Shown here one piece after another: positions 57,641 to 64,000 of a stretch of 64,000 nucleotides of DNA (position 1 is its first letter; every line of letters starts with the position of its first letter). Source of the DNA: Siderastrea siderea (Eukaryota > Cnidaria > Anthozoa > Scleractinia > Rhizangiidae); the NCBI GenBank assembly GCA_964030785.1, contig OZ034974.1, positions 46,381,003-46,445,002 of the forward strand, read 5' to 3'. The notes below the pieces were generated by a model. The model was not told the DNA's origin and did no database searches. It was given only the letters and a program-made list of their open reading frames with translations. The position numbers and the translations under genes were made by a program.

Positions 57641-58285
57641 TCAGATTTTTTTAGTGAAATTTTTTGCGGTGAATTTTCGTGGCTTATCAACATACAGAAA
57701 AGTGTACGGTTCTTTTGTTGCTGAGAGGTAGTCGTCTTTGTTGATGTTTAATTCTTGACATATCCTACTTTGTTCATTCTTGCTTGGAAAATCGAAAATG
57801 CAGTGATGGGAACAGTTTAATCTGATGGTTTTGTCTGTATTGTAAAAAGACTGAGACAGATAGATACAGCTGCAATTTTTATTTCGAGAGTTTGTGAAAT
57901 AGTTTCGTATCTCTCGATCATTTTTGGTTCCGGTGTTGAGGTAATCATCGAAAATGATTAACTTTTGATTTCCATCATCCATGTTAGGTAAAGGAATTAT
58001 CTCACCGTTGCTAGCTTCAATGATATTATAACCGTATTTTTTTGAAAGAGGTTCAAATGTTTGTAACAAATATTGATACTTGTTCTGTTGTAAGTTTTTA
58101 GCATATAGATAGACCTTGTCAAAAAATAACAGGGGTTTGTTTATCATGTGAAGCAAAAGATTGGTTTTACCACTCCCACTCGGAGCGCAGATCAACATTC
58201 TGAAGCATCTATCAGGCATGAAAGGATACAACTGGGTGAAATTACTGTCTTTATCACCTTCAACGTCATAGTTTGGTATTTCCAT
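57641..58285 (-). CDS. FtsK/HerA-type genome-packaging ATPase
   Basis: 214 codons, ATG at 58,285. Walker A APSGSGKT is at residues 34-41, Walker B LIIFDD at 109-114, and a downstream SCIYLSQSFYNT segment (about 138-149) with Ser-Gln corresponds to the sensor region. Polintons, adenovirus-like and NCLDV viruses use this A32-like ATPase to drive DNA into the preformed capsid. Length is normal for Polintons. It reads away from the plus-strand gene at 58,428, sharing the intergenic promoter region, and is followed at once by the fibre-like gene, which suggests joint transcription. Conserved residues are intact. Confidence 0.85.
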   Translation of the reverse strand: MEIPNYDVEGDKDSNFTQLYPFMPDRCFRMLICAPSGSGKTNLLLHMINKPLLFFDKVYLYAKNLQQNKYQYLLQTFEPLSKKYGYNIIEASNGEIIPLPNMDDGNQKLIIFDDYLNTGTKNDREIRNYFTNSRNKNCSCIYLSQSFYNTDKTIRLNCSHHCIFDFPSKNEQSRICQELNINKDDYLSATKEPYTFLYVDKPRKFTAKNFTKKI

Positions 58286-58427
58286 TTTATTGATTCACAA
58301 CAGAATTTTTTCTCAATAATTTTATGCGACACGCCATGCGACACGCCATGCGACACACTATGCGAGTTTTTTATATATTCAATAACCCATTTTTATCCAA
58401 AATAATATTTTGTTTCAATTAAATAAA
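58286..58427. promoter_or_regulatory. Divergent promoter region with 12-bp direct repeats
   Basis: The 142-bp gap between the ATPase (minus) and the 58,428 gene (plus) contains ATGCGACACGCC twice, then ATGCGACACACT and a partial ATGCGAG (58,324-58,366). TTTTTTATATATTC follows at 58,367-58,380 as a TATA-like element for the rightward gene, and TTATTGAGAAAAAATTC on the minus side faces the leftward gene. Repeats in a shared promoter are candidate activator sites. Confidence 0.5.
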
Positions 58428-59414
58428 ATGAGTCTCCTCAAGTGGAAAGAAATGGCTGAAAAAAGATCGAAAATCGGTCAAGATGTCAATACTATCAGGG
58501 AAACGCTGAAACAAAAGAAAATAACCGATACAATGAGCGATGTTGAAGCAGAGAAGCTTTTCAAACCGATAACATCCGGTTTGAAGGAGTTGACGCAACC
58601 TCAACCTATTAAAAGACGGTTGCAAAGGAAAAAAGCAGAGGTTCCAGATTATGGTATCAATATCGAAGATGAAGGAATACCAGATTACAATCTTGAAGAT
58701 TTGTTTGATGAAGGGGTTCAACCACAAAATACGAAACAGCTTGTTCCAAAACCACCCTCTTATGATGAGGTTCTCAAAGATTTGGAAACAGGGGAAAAGA
58801 AAATATATATCAATCCGGAGTATATGCAACAACTTGAAGACCCCCCAGAATATGAAGTTCCAGATTATGAGATTTTCGAAGAAGACAGAATAAATGAGAC
58901 TTTGGATGAACTTGGAATAACCAACTATGAGGACATTGAAGCACAACTCAAAAGGGATGATATGACAGAAAAAACAAGGCATTCTTTCTTGTCAAAGAAA
59001 ATCGAAAATGCGGTTAAGAAAAGACAACAACTTCCAGGTTATAAAACACACATTACAAAGCAGTTAAACAAAGGTTTAATAAGCCAATCTGAAGCACAGT
59101 TCAGAAGAAAGGTCATCGACGACGCTCGAAAAGTTCTCAACGATTATATCAACTATAACAAAAATAAGTTGAAGAGTATCAAAGGCTCTGGTCTCAAAAG
59201 AAAGTCAACAAAGCGAGGTGGAAATGCAAGTGTTGTTTTTCTTAATCCTAAAGAAGCCCTCAAAAAGTTAGATTTAATTGTTGGATCAATTGGTGCTGGT
59301 AATAATAGCATAGAGCTTAGAAACACCGGTGTTGCTATTCTCGATATTTTATTGAGAAATTACATAATCAACAAACATCATTACAATGAAATTTATAAAA
59401 ACTTTTTCATGTGA
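58428..59414 (+). CDS. Uncharacterised virion-type protein of the viral element
   Basis: 328 codons from the ATG at 58,428. I do not recognise a named family, but its position between the ATPase and the penton-like gene suggests a structural or assembly role. The N-terminal half is charged and proline-rich with a repeated acidic motif (VPDYGINIEDEGIPDYNLED, later PPEYEVPDYEIFEED). The middle is helical (HITKQLNKGLISQSEAQFRR). Near residues 250-254 is IKGSG, a match to the adenain cleavage consensus, followed by LKRKSTKRGG. The C-terminal ~60 residues look folded (DLIVGSIGAGNNSIELRNTG). The stop is 11 bp before the next ATG. Confidence 0.7.
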   Translation: MSLLKWKEMAEKRSKIGQDVNTIRETLKQKKITDTMSDVEAEKLFKPITSGLKELTQPQPIKRRLQRKKAEVPDYGINIEDEGIPDYNLEDLFDEGVQPQNTKQLVPKPPSYDEVLKDLETGEKKIYINPEYMQQLEDPPEYEVPDYEIFEEDRINETLDELGITNYEDIEAQLKRDDMTEKTRHSFLSKKIENAVKKRQQLPGYKTHITKQLNKGLISQSEAQFRRKVIDDARKVLNDYINYNKNKLKSIKGSGLKRKSTKRGGNASVVFLNPKEALKKLDLIVGSIGAGNNSIELRNTGVAILDILLRNYIINKHHYNEIYKNFFM

Positions 59415-59425
59415 ATATATTAAAA

Positions 59426-60196
59426 ATGCAAATACCATTAGTGTTATCTTCTCATAACGTCAAGAAACAAACAAAAAATAAACCTAGCGATTTTACAATT
59501 AGATATACCCAACCGATAATACTTGATCCAAACAAACAATATGAACTCGGTTTAGGTCGAATCATATCGATGTCTTTCACATGGTTCAATATCACATCAG
59601 AGTTGAACAACCAAACAATAAAATACTCTTCCGATGGTGGGAAAACTTGGAAAGATATAACCTTTCCACCAGGTACATGGAATTATGTTGGTTTCAATGA
59701 TTTTATCAAGGAAAAGACAAAAACAAAGACTTCAGATAAAACTTCATATCCAATAACCTTGAAATTTAACAACACAACTTTCAAAACAACAATAAATCTA
59801 GCGCCAAACTATCAACTAGACCTCACAACATCAAATTTCGGAGATCTGATCGGTTTTAACAAACAAATTTTAACCCGTTCTGAAAATGTTGGTGACTACA
59901 CACCAAATCTCAGTCAAGATACAGAGATTTTGAATATACATTGCGATCTTATTTCAGAGAGTCTTGTTGATGAGGATGAGACAGATATCATCTACACCTT
60001 TGGCACAAATGATTTGCAACCATCCTATGCTTTCACTAAAGAGCCTTTGAGAGTTCAATATTATCCAGTCAATAAGTATATCATAAACACCCTGCGGATA
60101 TACATCACCGATGGTAAACGACGAATAATAGATTTGAATGACGCTGATACCGCATTTTCTCTAATTTTGAGAGAAAAAAAAAATTATAAAAGATAA
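59426..60196 (+). CDS. Minor capsid protein, penton-like (single jelly roll)
   Basis: 257 codons; I start at the ATG at 59,426 because upstream in-frame codons overlap the previous gene and lack ATG. The N-terminus SDFTIRYTQPIILDPNKQYE followed by LGLGRIISMSFTWFNI is the pattern of Polinton and adintovirus penton proteins, where these residues form the first jelly-roll strands. The rest is strand-rich (FPPGTWNYVGFND, LDLTTSNFGDLIGFNKQIL) and the C-terminus INTLRIYITDGKRRIIDLND also fits. The protein would form the fivefold vertices of the capsid. It lies just upstream of the core-like gene (7 bp gap), which supports a late virion operon. Confidence 0.7.
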   Translation: MQIPLVLSSHNVKKQTKNKPSDFTIRYTQPIILDPNKQYELGLGRIISMSFTWFNITSELNNQTIKYSSDGGKTWKDITFPPGTWNYVGFNDFIKEKTKTKTSDKTSYPITLKFNNTTFKTTINLAPNYQLDLTTSNFGDLIGFNKQILTRSENVGDYTPNLSQDTEILNIHCDLISESLVDEDETDIIYTFGTNDLQPSYAFTKEPLRVQYYPVNKYIINTLRIYITDGKRRIIDLNDADTAFSLILREKKNYKR

Positions 60197-60203
60197 TTAT
60201 AAA

Positions 60204-60728
60204 ATGCTGGCGTACAATTACAAACGAATTTTTCATCCGAGTCTTGGAAGATTTGTTTACAAACACAAAGGATCCGGCTTGATTGTGGACAATATTTTCA
60301 AACCAATGAAAAGGATTATGAGCACAGTTTTAAAACCTCTCGCTAAAAAAGCTTTGAAATCGGGAATAGAAAGTGCTGGTGATAAACTTGGTAAAAAAGT
60401 TGTTGAAAAAGTTGCTGAAAAATCAGGCCATCTTTTCATAAAAGACCTTCAGTCTTTGGGAAAACAAGTTCCAAAAGCAACAAACAAACAAAAAGAAGAA
60501 GAAGATTACAACGTGATATTGAATAGATTGGTTTCTGGAAAACAAGTTCCAAAAGCAACAAACAAACAAAAAGAAGAAGAAGATTACAACGTGATATTGA
60601 ATAGATTGATTTCTGGAAAACAAGTTCCAAAAGCAACAAACAAACAAAAAGAAGAAGAAGATTACAACGTGATATTGAATAGATTGATTTCTGGAAGCGG
60701 TATAAAAAAGAAGAGAAAAAACGTGTGA
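60204..60728 (+). CDS. Small basic core-like virion protein with triplicated 26-residue repeat
   Basis: 174 codons. The N-terminal 80 residues are basic with amphipathic helices (FKPMKRIMSTVLKPLAKKAL), like the pX/core proteins of Polinton-type viruses that bind DNA or the capsid interior. Residues 86-163 are three tandem copies of a 26-residue unit (GKQVPKATNKQKEEEDYNVI followed by LNRLxS), nearly identical in DNA (78-bp units, 60,459-60,692), so the duplication is recent or kept homogeneous. The end, LISGSGIKKKRKNV, contains ISGSG, an adenain-type cleavage site that would free a basic C-terminal peptide. Function is inferred from composition and position. Confidence 0.6.
   Translation: MLAYNYKRIFHPSLGRFVYKHKGSGLIVDNIFKPMKRIMSTVLKPLAKKALKSGIESAGDKLGKKVVEKVAEKSGHLFIKDLQSLGKQVPKATNKQKEEEDYNVILNRLVSGKQVPKATNKQKEEEDYNVILNRLISGKQVPKATNKQKEEEDYNVILNRLISGSGIKKKRKNV
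60459..60692 (+). repeat. 78-bp coding tandem repeat (x3)
   Basis: Three in-frame copies differ at a single base (GTT or ATT near the unit end). Each encodes 26 residues of the core-like protein. Confidence 0.95.
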
Positions 60729-60764
60729 AGAAAAACAAAATAAAAAAAAAGTTTCAAACAGATA

Positions 60765-60770
60765 AATAAA
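60765..60770 (+). promoter_or_regulatory. AATAAA directly before the major capsid gene
   Basis: GATAAATAAAAAG precedes the ATG at 60,774; an equivalent GATAAAATAAAT precedes the ATG at 62,123 and AAATAAA precedes the ATG at 58,428. It may be a polyadenylation signal of the upstream gene, a late-promoter initiator, or both. The copy at 58,422-58,427 has no upstream gene on its strand, which favours a promoter or leader role. Confidence 0.35.
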
Positions 60771-60773
60771 AAG

Positions 60774-62063
60774 ATGACTTTCAGAACAAGTGATAAACTG
60801 CAGAGATATGAAATGATCAAATTCTCCCCTGACAATATCATTGAACAACCTGGAAACAACAATTCTCAGAAAAAAACAGGATATAAATTCACAATAACCG
60901 ACAGATCCACTTTTTTTGATTATTTCAACGGATATTTTGAGGTATCCAAAGAGCTTCAAAAGAAAGCCGATGGAGCCGGTTTTGCAGCTGCTGACCGAAT
61001 TTCGATGATTAATGGGTCACATTCTCTCATCAAACACATGGTTATCAAATCTGCTGGTAAAATAGTGTATGATAGTGACAACATTCATAGAATCGTAAAT
61101 GTCAAAAATTTGCTGGAGTATAGTGATGATTTCAGCAGGTCGGTTGCCAAAAATAGTTTTTGGTATCTTGACACAGATGATTCAACAGCAAATACAAATT
61201 TGGGTTTTGAAGCAAGGCGACTTTTAACTCAAGCAAAACAGAACAATGGTGGTGGTGGAGCCAAAAGCATAAATGAGATCATTCCGTTGAACAGATACAG
61301 TTTCTTTGAGGAATTGGAAGACAAGATGCTTCCTCCCATGCAGCTCACATTCGAACTGGACTTGAATGATGATGATGAATTGATTCACAAAGCAGCTGCT
61401 GCTGATGATGGGCGGGTGGTTGTCACTCGACTTTATCTTTGGCTTCCAAGATTAGTTCCTAAAGATAGTGCATACAGTGAATTTGTGGAAGATTTTCTCA
61501 AACCAACTAAATGGACGTACATGAAAGATATGTATATTCAGAGTGCAAATACAAGAGCAGTTCAAAACATGTTTCAAATTAGCCCAGCCATTGACAATGT
61601 TAAACATGTATTCATTTATCTACAGAGAACTGATGCTCCAAACAATGAGGAATCTGAGAGAACTCCTTACATTTTTGATACTTTCAAGCTGAATTCTGCA
61701 GATGCTAATAGCTATCTTAGATCATGTCGTTTGGAGTATGGAAACAGTACTTTTTATCCTGAATTGGAGTACGATGCCGATTCAAAAGTGAGAATCTTCA
61801 ACGATCTAATGTCTTATGCTTTTCGAAAGAATGATCTGAACACAGGAACGCAGTTGAATATACATAATTTCGCATCTTATTACGGTCTTGTCTATTTTGA
61901 TCTGACCTACCAAAAAGAGGCTGTTACTCGAGATCCAAAACAACTGATTTTGAACTACAGATTGAATACAGCACCAACAGCTAATGTGAGAGCTCATGCC
62001 ATCGTATTTTATGAAAGTGAGGTTATTGTCAACAAGGTTGGAAATGAACTTATGATGGTCTGA
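60774..62063 (+). CDS. Major capsid protein (double jelly roll, hexon-like)
   Basis: 429 codons, ATG at 60,774. Order and similarity pattern match the Polinton/adintovirus major capsid protein. The N-terminus (YKFTITDRSTFFDYFNGYFE), the loop NGSHSLIKHMVIKSAGKIVY, the capsid-type core FFEELEDKMLPPMQLTFELD, the second jelly-roll part TRLYLWLPRLVPKDSAYSEF and the C-terminal NYRLNTAPTANVRAHAIVFY are all strand-rich and typical. In related viruses trimers of this protein form pseudo-hexagonal capsomers. The frame is intact with no stop. The length is at the short end for the family. Confidence 0.75.
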   Translation: MTFRTSDKLQRYEMIKFSPDNIIEQPGNNNSQKKTGYKFTITDRSTFFDYFNGYFEVSKELQKKADGAGFAAADRISMINGSHSLIKHMVIKSAGKIVYDSDNIHRIVNVKNLLEYSDDFSRSVAKNSFWYLDTDDSTANTNLGFEARRLLTQAKQNNGGGGAKSINEIIPLNRYSFFEELEDKMLPPMQLTFELDLNDDDELIHKAAAADDGRVVVTRLYLWLPRLVPKDSAYSEFVEDFLKPTKWTYMKDMYIQSANTRAVQNMFQISPAIDNVKHVFIYLQRTDAPNNEESERTPYIFDTFKLNSADANSYLRSCRLEYGNSTFYPELEYDADSKVRIFNDLMSYAFRKNDLNTGTQLNIHNFASYYGLVYFDLTYQKEAVTRDPKQLILNYRLNTAPTANVRAHAIVFYESEVIVNKVGNELMMV

Positions 62064-62122
62064 TTCAAAAACCAAAGTTGTTTTTTCTTGAATTTATTTT
62101 ATTTTGTACAGATAAAATAAAT

Positions 62123-62950
62123 ATGACTCAATTGTATGAAATTAACGTTACGCTTTCCGACAATCAGAAAACGAATCTAAGTAAAGCTTTCCACAAACGT
62201 GAAACAATCATCTTGAGGTTGACAAAAGATGCCCTCAACGGAAGTGATACTCTTCATGTGCCTGCAACAACTGTGAAGAGGTTGGAAAAGAACCGCGCAA
62301 TGAATAAGGGAATGGACATAAAACTGTCGAAGACAAACATTAGAAAACAGGTTGGTGGTTCACTTTTGAGTTCAATCTTGACACTTGGTCGAACTTTTGG
62401 ACCGACATTAGCAAAGACTCTAGGATTATCAGCTCTTGCCGGTGTCGCTTCTGAAGGAGCATCTCAGATTGTCAAAAAGATATCTGGAAGAGGTGTACAG
62501 ACAGGTGGTTTTCTCATTCCAAATTCCAAAATAGATCAGCTTATCGCTCATAAACATCTATTGAGTGATAAACAGAAAAAGGATATTCTCAATGCCCTAC
62601 AAACAGGCTCTGGAGTGAATATCAAACCCACAAAAAAACAAACGGGTGGTTTTCTTGGCACACTCTTAGCATCAATCGGTATTCCACTCGCCCTTGAGGC
62701 TGTCAAGAAGATGACAGGTTTAGGAGTTCCCAGAATCGGAAGACCTCCTAAACAAGATGGTGGAGCAGCTCCCAGACTTGGAGTGTATCAACCACCACCT
62801 CCATTTTTTGGAACATGGGAACAAAACTCAGTATCCCATCAAGCGGGTGCTGGAAAAAAAAAGGTGGGAAAAAAAAAGTTGGGAAATGGGTTGCTTCTAG
62901 GGAAAAACAGTCCATTCAATGGGATTCCACTGTTGGGGACAATCCTTTGA
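62123..62950 (+). CDS. Glycine-rich minor capsid/core protein (pVI- or pX-like) with multiple protease sites
   Basis: 275 codons from the ATG at 62,123. The N-terminal ~75 residues form a small folded region (QLYEINVTLSDNQKTNLSKA). The rest is built of hydrophobic or amphipathic helices (SLLSSILTLGRTFGPTLAKT at 80-99, GTLLASIGIPLALEAVKKM at 179-197) separated by glycine motifs that fit the adenain consensus: QVGG (76-79), ISGRG (120-124), QTGG (126-129 and 173-176), QTGSG (160-164), QAGAG (240-244). The C-terminus GLLLGKNSPFNGIPLLGTIL lies beyond the last site, like the cleaved tail of adenoviral pVI that activates the protease; that comparison is inference. Its last 136 bp overlap the protease frame. 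Confidence 0.65.
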   Translation: MTQLYEINVTLSDNQKTNLSKAFHKRETIILRLTKDALNGSDTLHVPATTVKRLEKNRAMNKGMDIKLSKTNIRKQVGGSLLSSILTLGRTFGPTLAKTLGLSALAGVASEGASQIVKKISGRGVQTGGFLIPNSKIDQLIAHKHLLSDKQKKDILNALQTGSGVNIKPTKKQTGGFLGTLLASIGIPLALEAVKKMTGLGVPRIGRPPKQDGGAAPRLGVYQPPPPFFGTWEQNSVSHQAGAGKKKVGKKKLGNGLLLGKNSPFNGIPLLGTIL

Positions 62951-63408
62951 AATTCCACAAAGACATACCCTTGAGCAACCACGATCTGTTAAGATGGTGT
63001 CACCATCTTAAAATACCAATAGACAAAGGTGGTGTGTTGTCAAGAGACCAAACTGTTCCACACAACCACAAAATGGCGCTATTCATTTTCAATCTTGAGC
63101 CGTCATACATGAGTGGAAGTCATTGGGTTGCAACACATGTCAAGAATGGGAAAATCAATTATTTCGACAGTTTTGGGTTGCCACCATTTCAAGAGATTGT
63201 AAATCACGCAAAGAAAAAAAATCTAACTCTAATTCATCAAAATAACCAGATACAAGCCTTGAATACAACGACTTGTGGATACTTTTGTTTATACTTTTTG
63301 AATGAGATGAATAGAGGTGCGTCATATTTTGACCTTTTGCAAGTCTTTGATGTGCATGATACCACGAAAAATGAGAGATTCATTGAAAGATATTTCAAAA
63401 GTTTTTGA
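62815..63408 (+). CDS. Adenain-type maturation cysteine protease
   Basis: 197 codons from the ATG at 62,815, in a different frame from the overlapping upstream gene. The catalytic set of adenovirus-type/Ulp1-like proteases is complete: His103 (SGSHWVATHVK), Asp118 (INYFDSFGLPPF), Gln147 (QNNQIQ, seven residues before the Cys) and Cys154 (TTTCGYFCLYF). It would cleave virion precursors at (M/I/L/N/Q)-x-G-x/G sites, several of which occur in the neighbouring proteins. The first ~45 codons overlap the pVI-like gene and include two A-runs of nine, so translation may instead begin by frameshift or a non-ATG codon; the recognisable protease starts near residue 47. Confidence 0.85.
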   Translation: MGTKLSIPSSGCWKKKGGKKKVGKWVASREKQSIQWDSTVGDNPLKFHKDIPLSNHDLLRWCHHLKIPIDKGGVLSRDQTVPHNHKMALFIFNLEPSYMSGSHWVATHVKNGKINYFDSFGLPPFQEIVNHAKKKNLTLIHQNNQIQALNTTTCGYFCLYFLNEMNRGASYFDLLQVFDVHDTTKNERFIERYFKSF

Positions 63409-63430
63409 AAAATTTATAACCTTATTGTAA

Positions 63431-64000
63431 ATGAAAACGTATTGCGTCAAACAGAGGAAACAAACTGAGTGTGTTGAGCCTTCGGGCTATAAATATGCAA
63501 AGAACGGTCGACTTATGTTCTTTTGCACATGCGCTGAATGTGGCATAACCAAAACCAGATTTGTGAAACAATTGGAGGTGTTGGGAAACTGATTGGCCCG
63601 TCTGAAGGGGCGGGCATTTTGGATACGATGACATCGACCGGCACTGATATGTTAATTCAACACGGTATTCCTTGGCTTGGAAAAAAAGCTGTAGAGATGG
63701 GGCGTTATTACGGTAGTGAAGCTCTAAGGAACCCAAAACTTCAGAAAAAGGCTCTCGATTATGCTTTGGATAAGTTGAATCCAATGATTCAAAATGTTGG
63801 AAGTCAAGCTCTGATAGGAAGGATTTGGATGGTGCTGGTGTTGATATACATAAACTAATTGGGAAAATACCGAAACCAAAAGCTGGATGGACTCCTGGAA
63901 AGTATAAATACATGGGGCCATACAATCCTCTCGATAAACAGTTAGAGTATGATAGGAACACTGGAGAGGTCACCAAATGGTATGTACAACCTTACAATAA
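63431..64000 (+). pseudogene. Zinc-ribbon / phospholipase A2-like virion protein, two frameshifts, runs off the edge
   Basis: Three segments in three different frames look like parts of one gene. 63,431-63,592 (ATG at 63,431) encodes a small zinc ribbon (MKTYCVKQRKQTEC, FFCTCAECGITKTRF) ending at TGA. From about 63,570 to 63,815 a second frame continues with IPWLGKKAVEMGRYYGSEAL and LDKLNPMIQNVGSQAL. From about 63,815 a third frame reads IHKLIGKIPKPKAGWTPGKY and MGPYNPLDKQLEYDRNTGEV to the window end. The last resembles the start of the phospholipase A2-like domain known from parvovirus VP1 and related invertebrate viruses; its catalytic His-Asp would be beyond the edge. Both shifts fit losses of 3n+1 bases. 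Without the rest, 'pseudogene' is the best reading. Confidence 0.65.

Larger units (their letters stand above)
55077..64000. mobile_element. Polinton/Maverick (adintovirus-like) integrated DNA virus, left part
   Basis: A contiguous set of virus genes: polymerase B stub, fibre-like protein, packaging ATPase, two capsid proteins, core-like proteins, adenain-type protease and a zinc-ribbon/PLA2-like gene. Gene content and the mix of both strands match Polintons/adintoviruses. The left limit is approximate: direct repeats of GTACGAGCGCATTTT start near 55,091, and AGTAGTTATATAATTGGC at 55,077 has the AG start expected of Polintons, but the right terminus and target duplication are outside the window. 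The integrase is not present here and would be expected further right. Confidence 0.8.

Noticed and set aside
58419..58982. 187-codon minus-strand frame opposite the 58,428 gene
   Set aside because: Antisense shadow with Phe/Ile/Leu bias and no motif; the plus-strand frame is longer and fits the operon.
59411..59425. Upstream GTG start for the penton-like gene
   Set aside because: The element sits in a eukaryotic genome, so the ATG at 59,426 is preferred; the preceding codons overlap the stop of the previous gene.
60423..60959. Long minus-strand frames rich in Phe, Leu and Cys opposite the core-like gene
   Set aside because: They are antisense shadows of the lysine/glutamate-rich triplicated repeat; the plus-strand gene fits the virion gene order.
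63422..63976. 184-codon minus-strand frame at the window end
   Set aside because: No motif, and it is opposite the zinc-ribbon/PLA2-like segments whose residues are recognisable.

Overview
The window looks like chromosomal DNA of a metazoan, most likely a cnidarian and probably a stony coral. It is AT-rich and intron-bearing, crowded with short inverted-repeat transposons, and carries Penelope-type, Harbinger-type, Mutator-type and Polinton-type elements together with a multi-exon secreted-protein family. No rRNA gene, credible tRNA gene or CRISPR array is present. Species and chromosome position cannot be read from the sequence; all family assignments come from pattern recognition, not searches.

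From 1 to about 43 kb the backbone is a duplicated host locus invaded by transposons. The host gene family encodes secreted BRICHOS-domain precursors ending in a seven-cysteine domain. One copy (minus strand, 39,588 to 35,818) appears functional. A second (minus, 18,354 to 7,975) is a pseudogene broken by indels, lost splice sites and insertions. A third (plus, 20,866 to 23,544) keeps only its last two exons. Blocks of the 5' flank recur at 6.8, 18.6 and 39.8-40.75 kb, and an intronic block recurs at 1-515 and 21.5-22.8 kb. At least seven insertions have TTAA at both ends, with several unrelated terminal sequences (1.05, 6.4, 9.07, 21.8, 26.8, 29.6 and 41.0 kb; a 42.3 kb palindrome is doubtful). 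Two have TAA (39.9 and 43.2 kb), and one Penelope-like insertion has a 12-bp duplication (17.4-18.2 kb). Paralogous uninterrupted sites inside the window support three of these insertions.

From 46.5 to 54.7 kb a Mutator-like transposase gene (minus strand, at least four exons, catalytic D-D-E segments and a SWIM zinc finger, one in-frame stop) lies between two arrays of a 20-bp repeat in opposite orientations: about 2.9 kb on the left and 0.6 kb on the right. This resembles a foldback-type Mutator element whose ends are minisatellites.

From about 55.1 kb to the window end lies a Polinton/Maverick (adintovirus-like) integrated DNA virus. Reading left to right it has repeat-rich sequence near a probable left end, a stub of the DNA polymerase B C-terminus, a fibre-like protein, a packaging ATPase (these three on the minus strand), a divergent promoter with 12-bp repeats, then on the plus strand an uncharacterised virion-type protein, a penton-like minor capsid protein, a small basic core-like protein with a triplicated 26-residue repeat, the major capsid protein, a glycine-rich pVI-like protein, an adenain-type maturation protease overlapping it, and a frameshifted zinc-ribbon/phospholipase A2-like gene that runs off the edge. 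The morphogenesis genes are intact, whereas the polymerase and phospholipase-like genes are broken. The integrase and right terminal repeat would lie beyond 64 kb.
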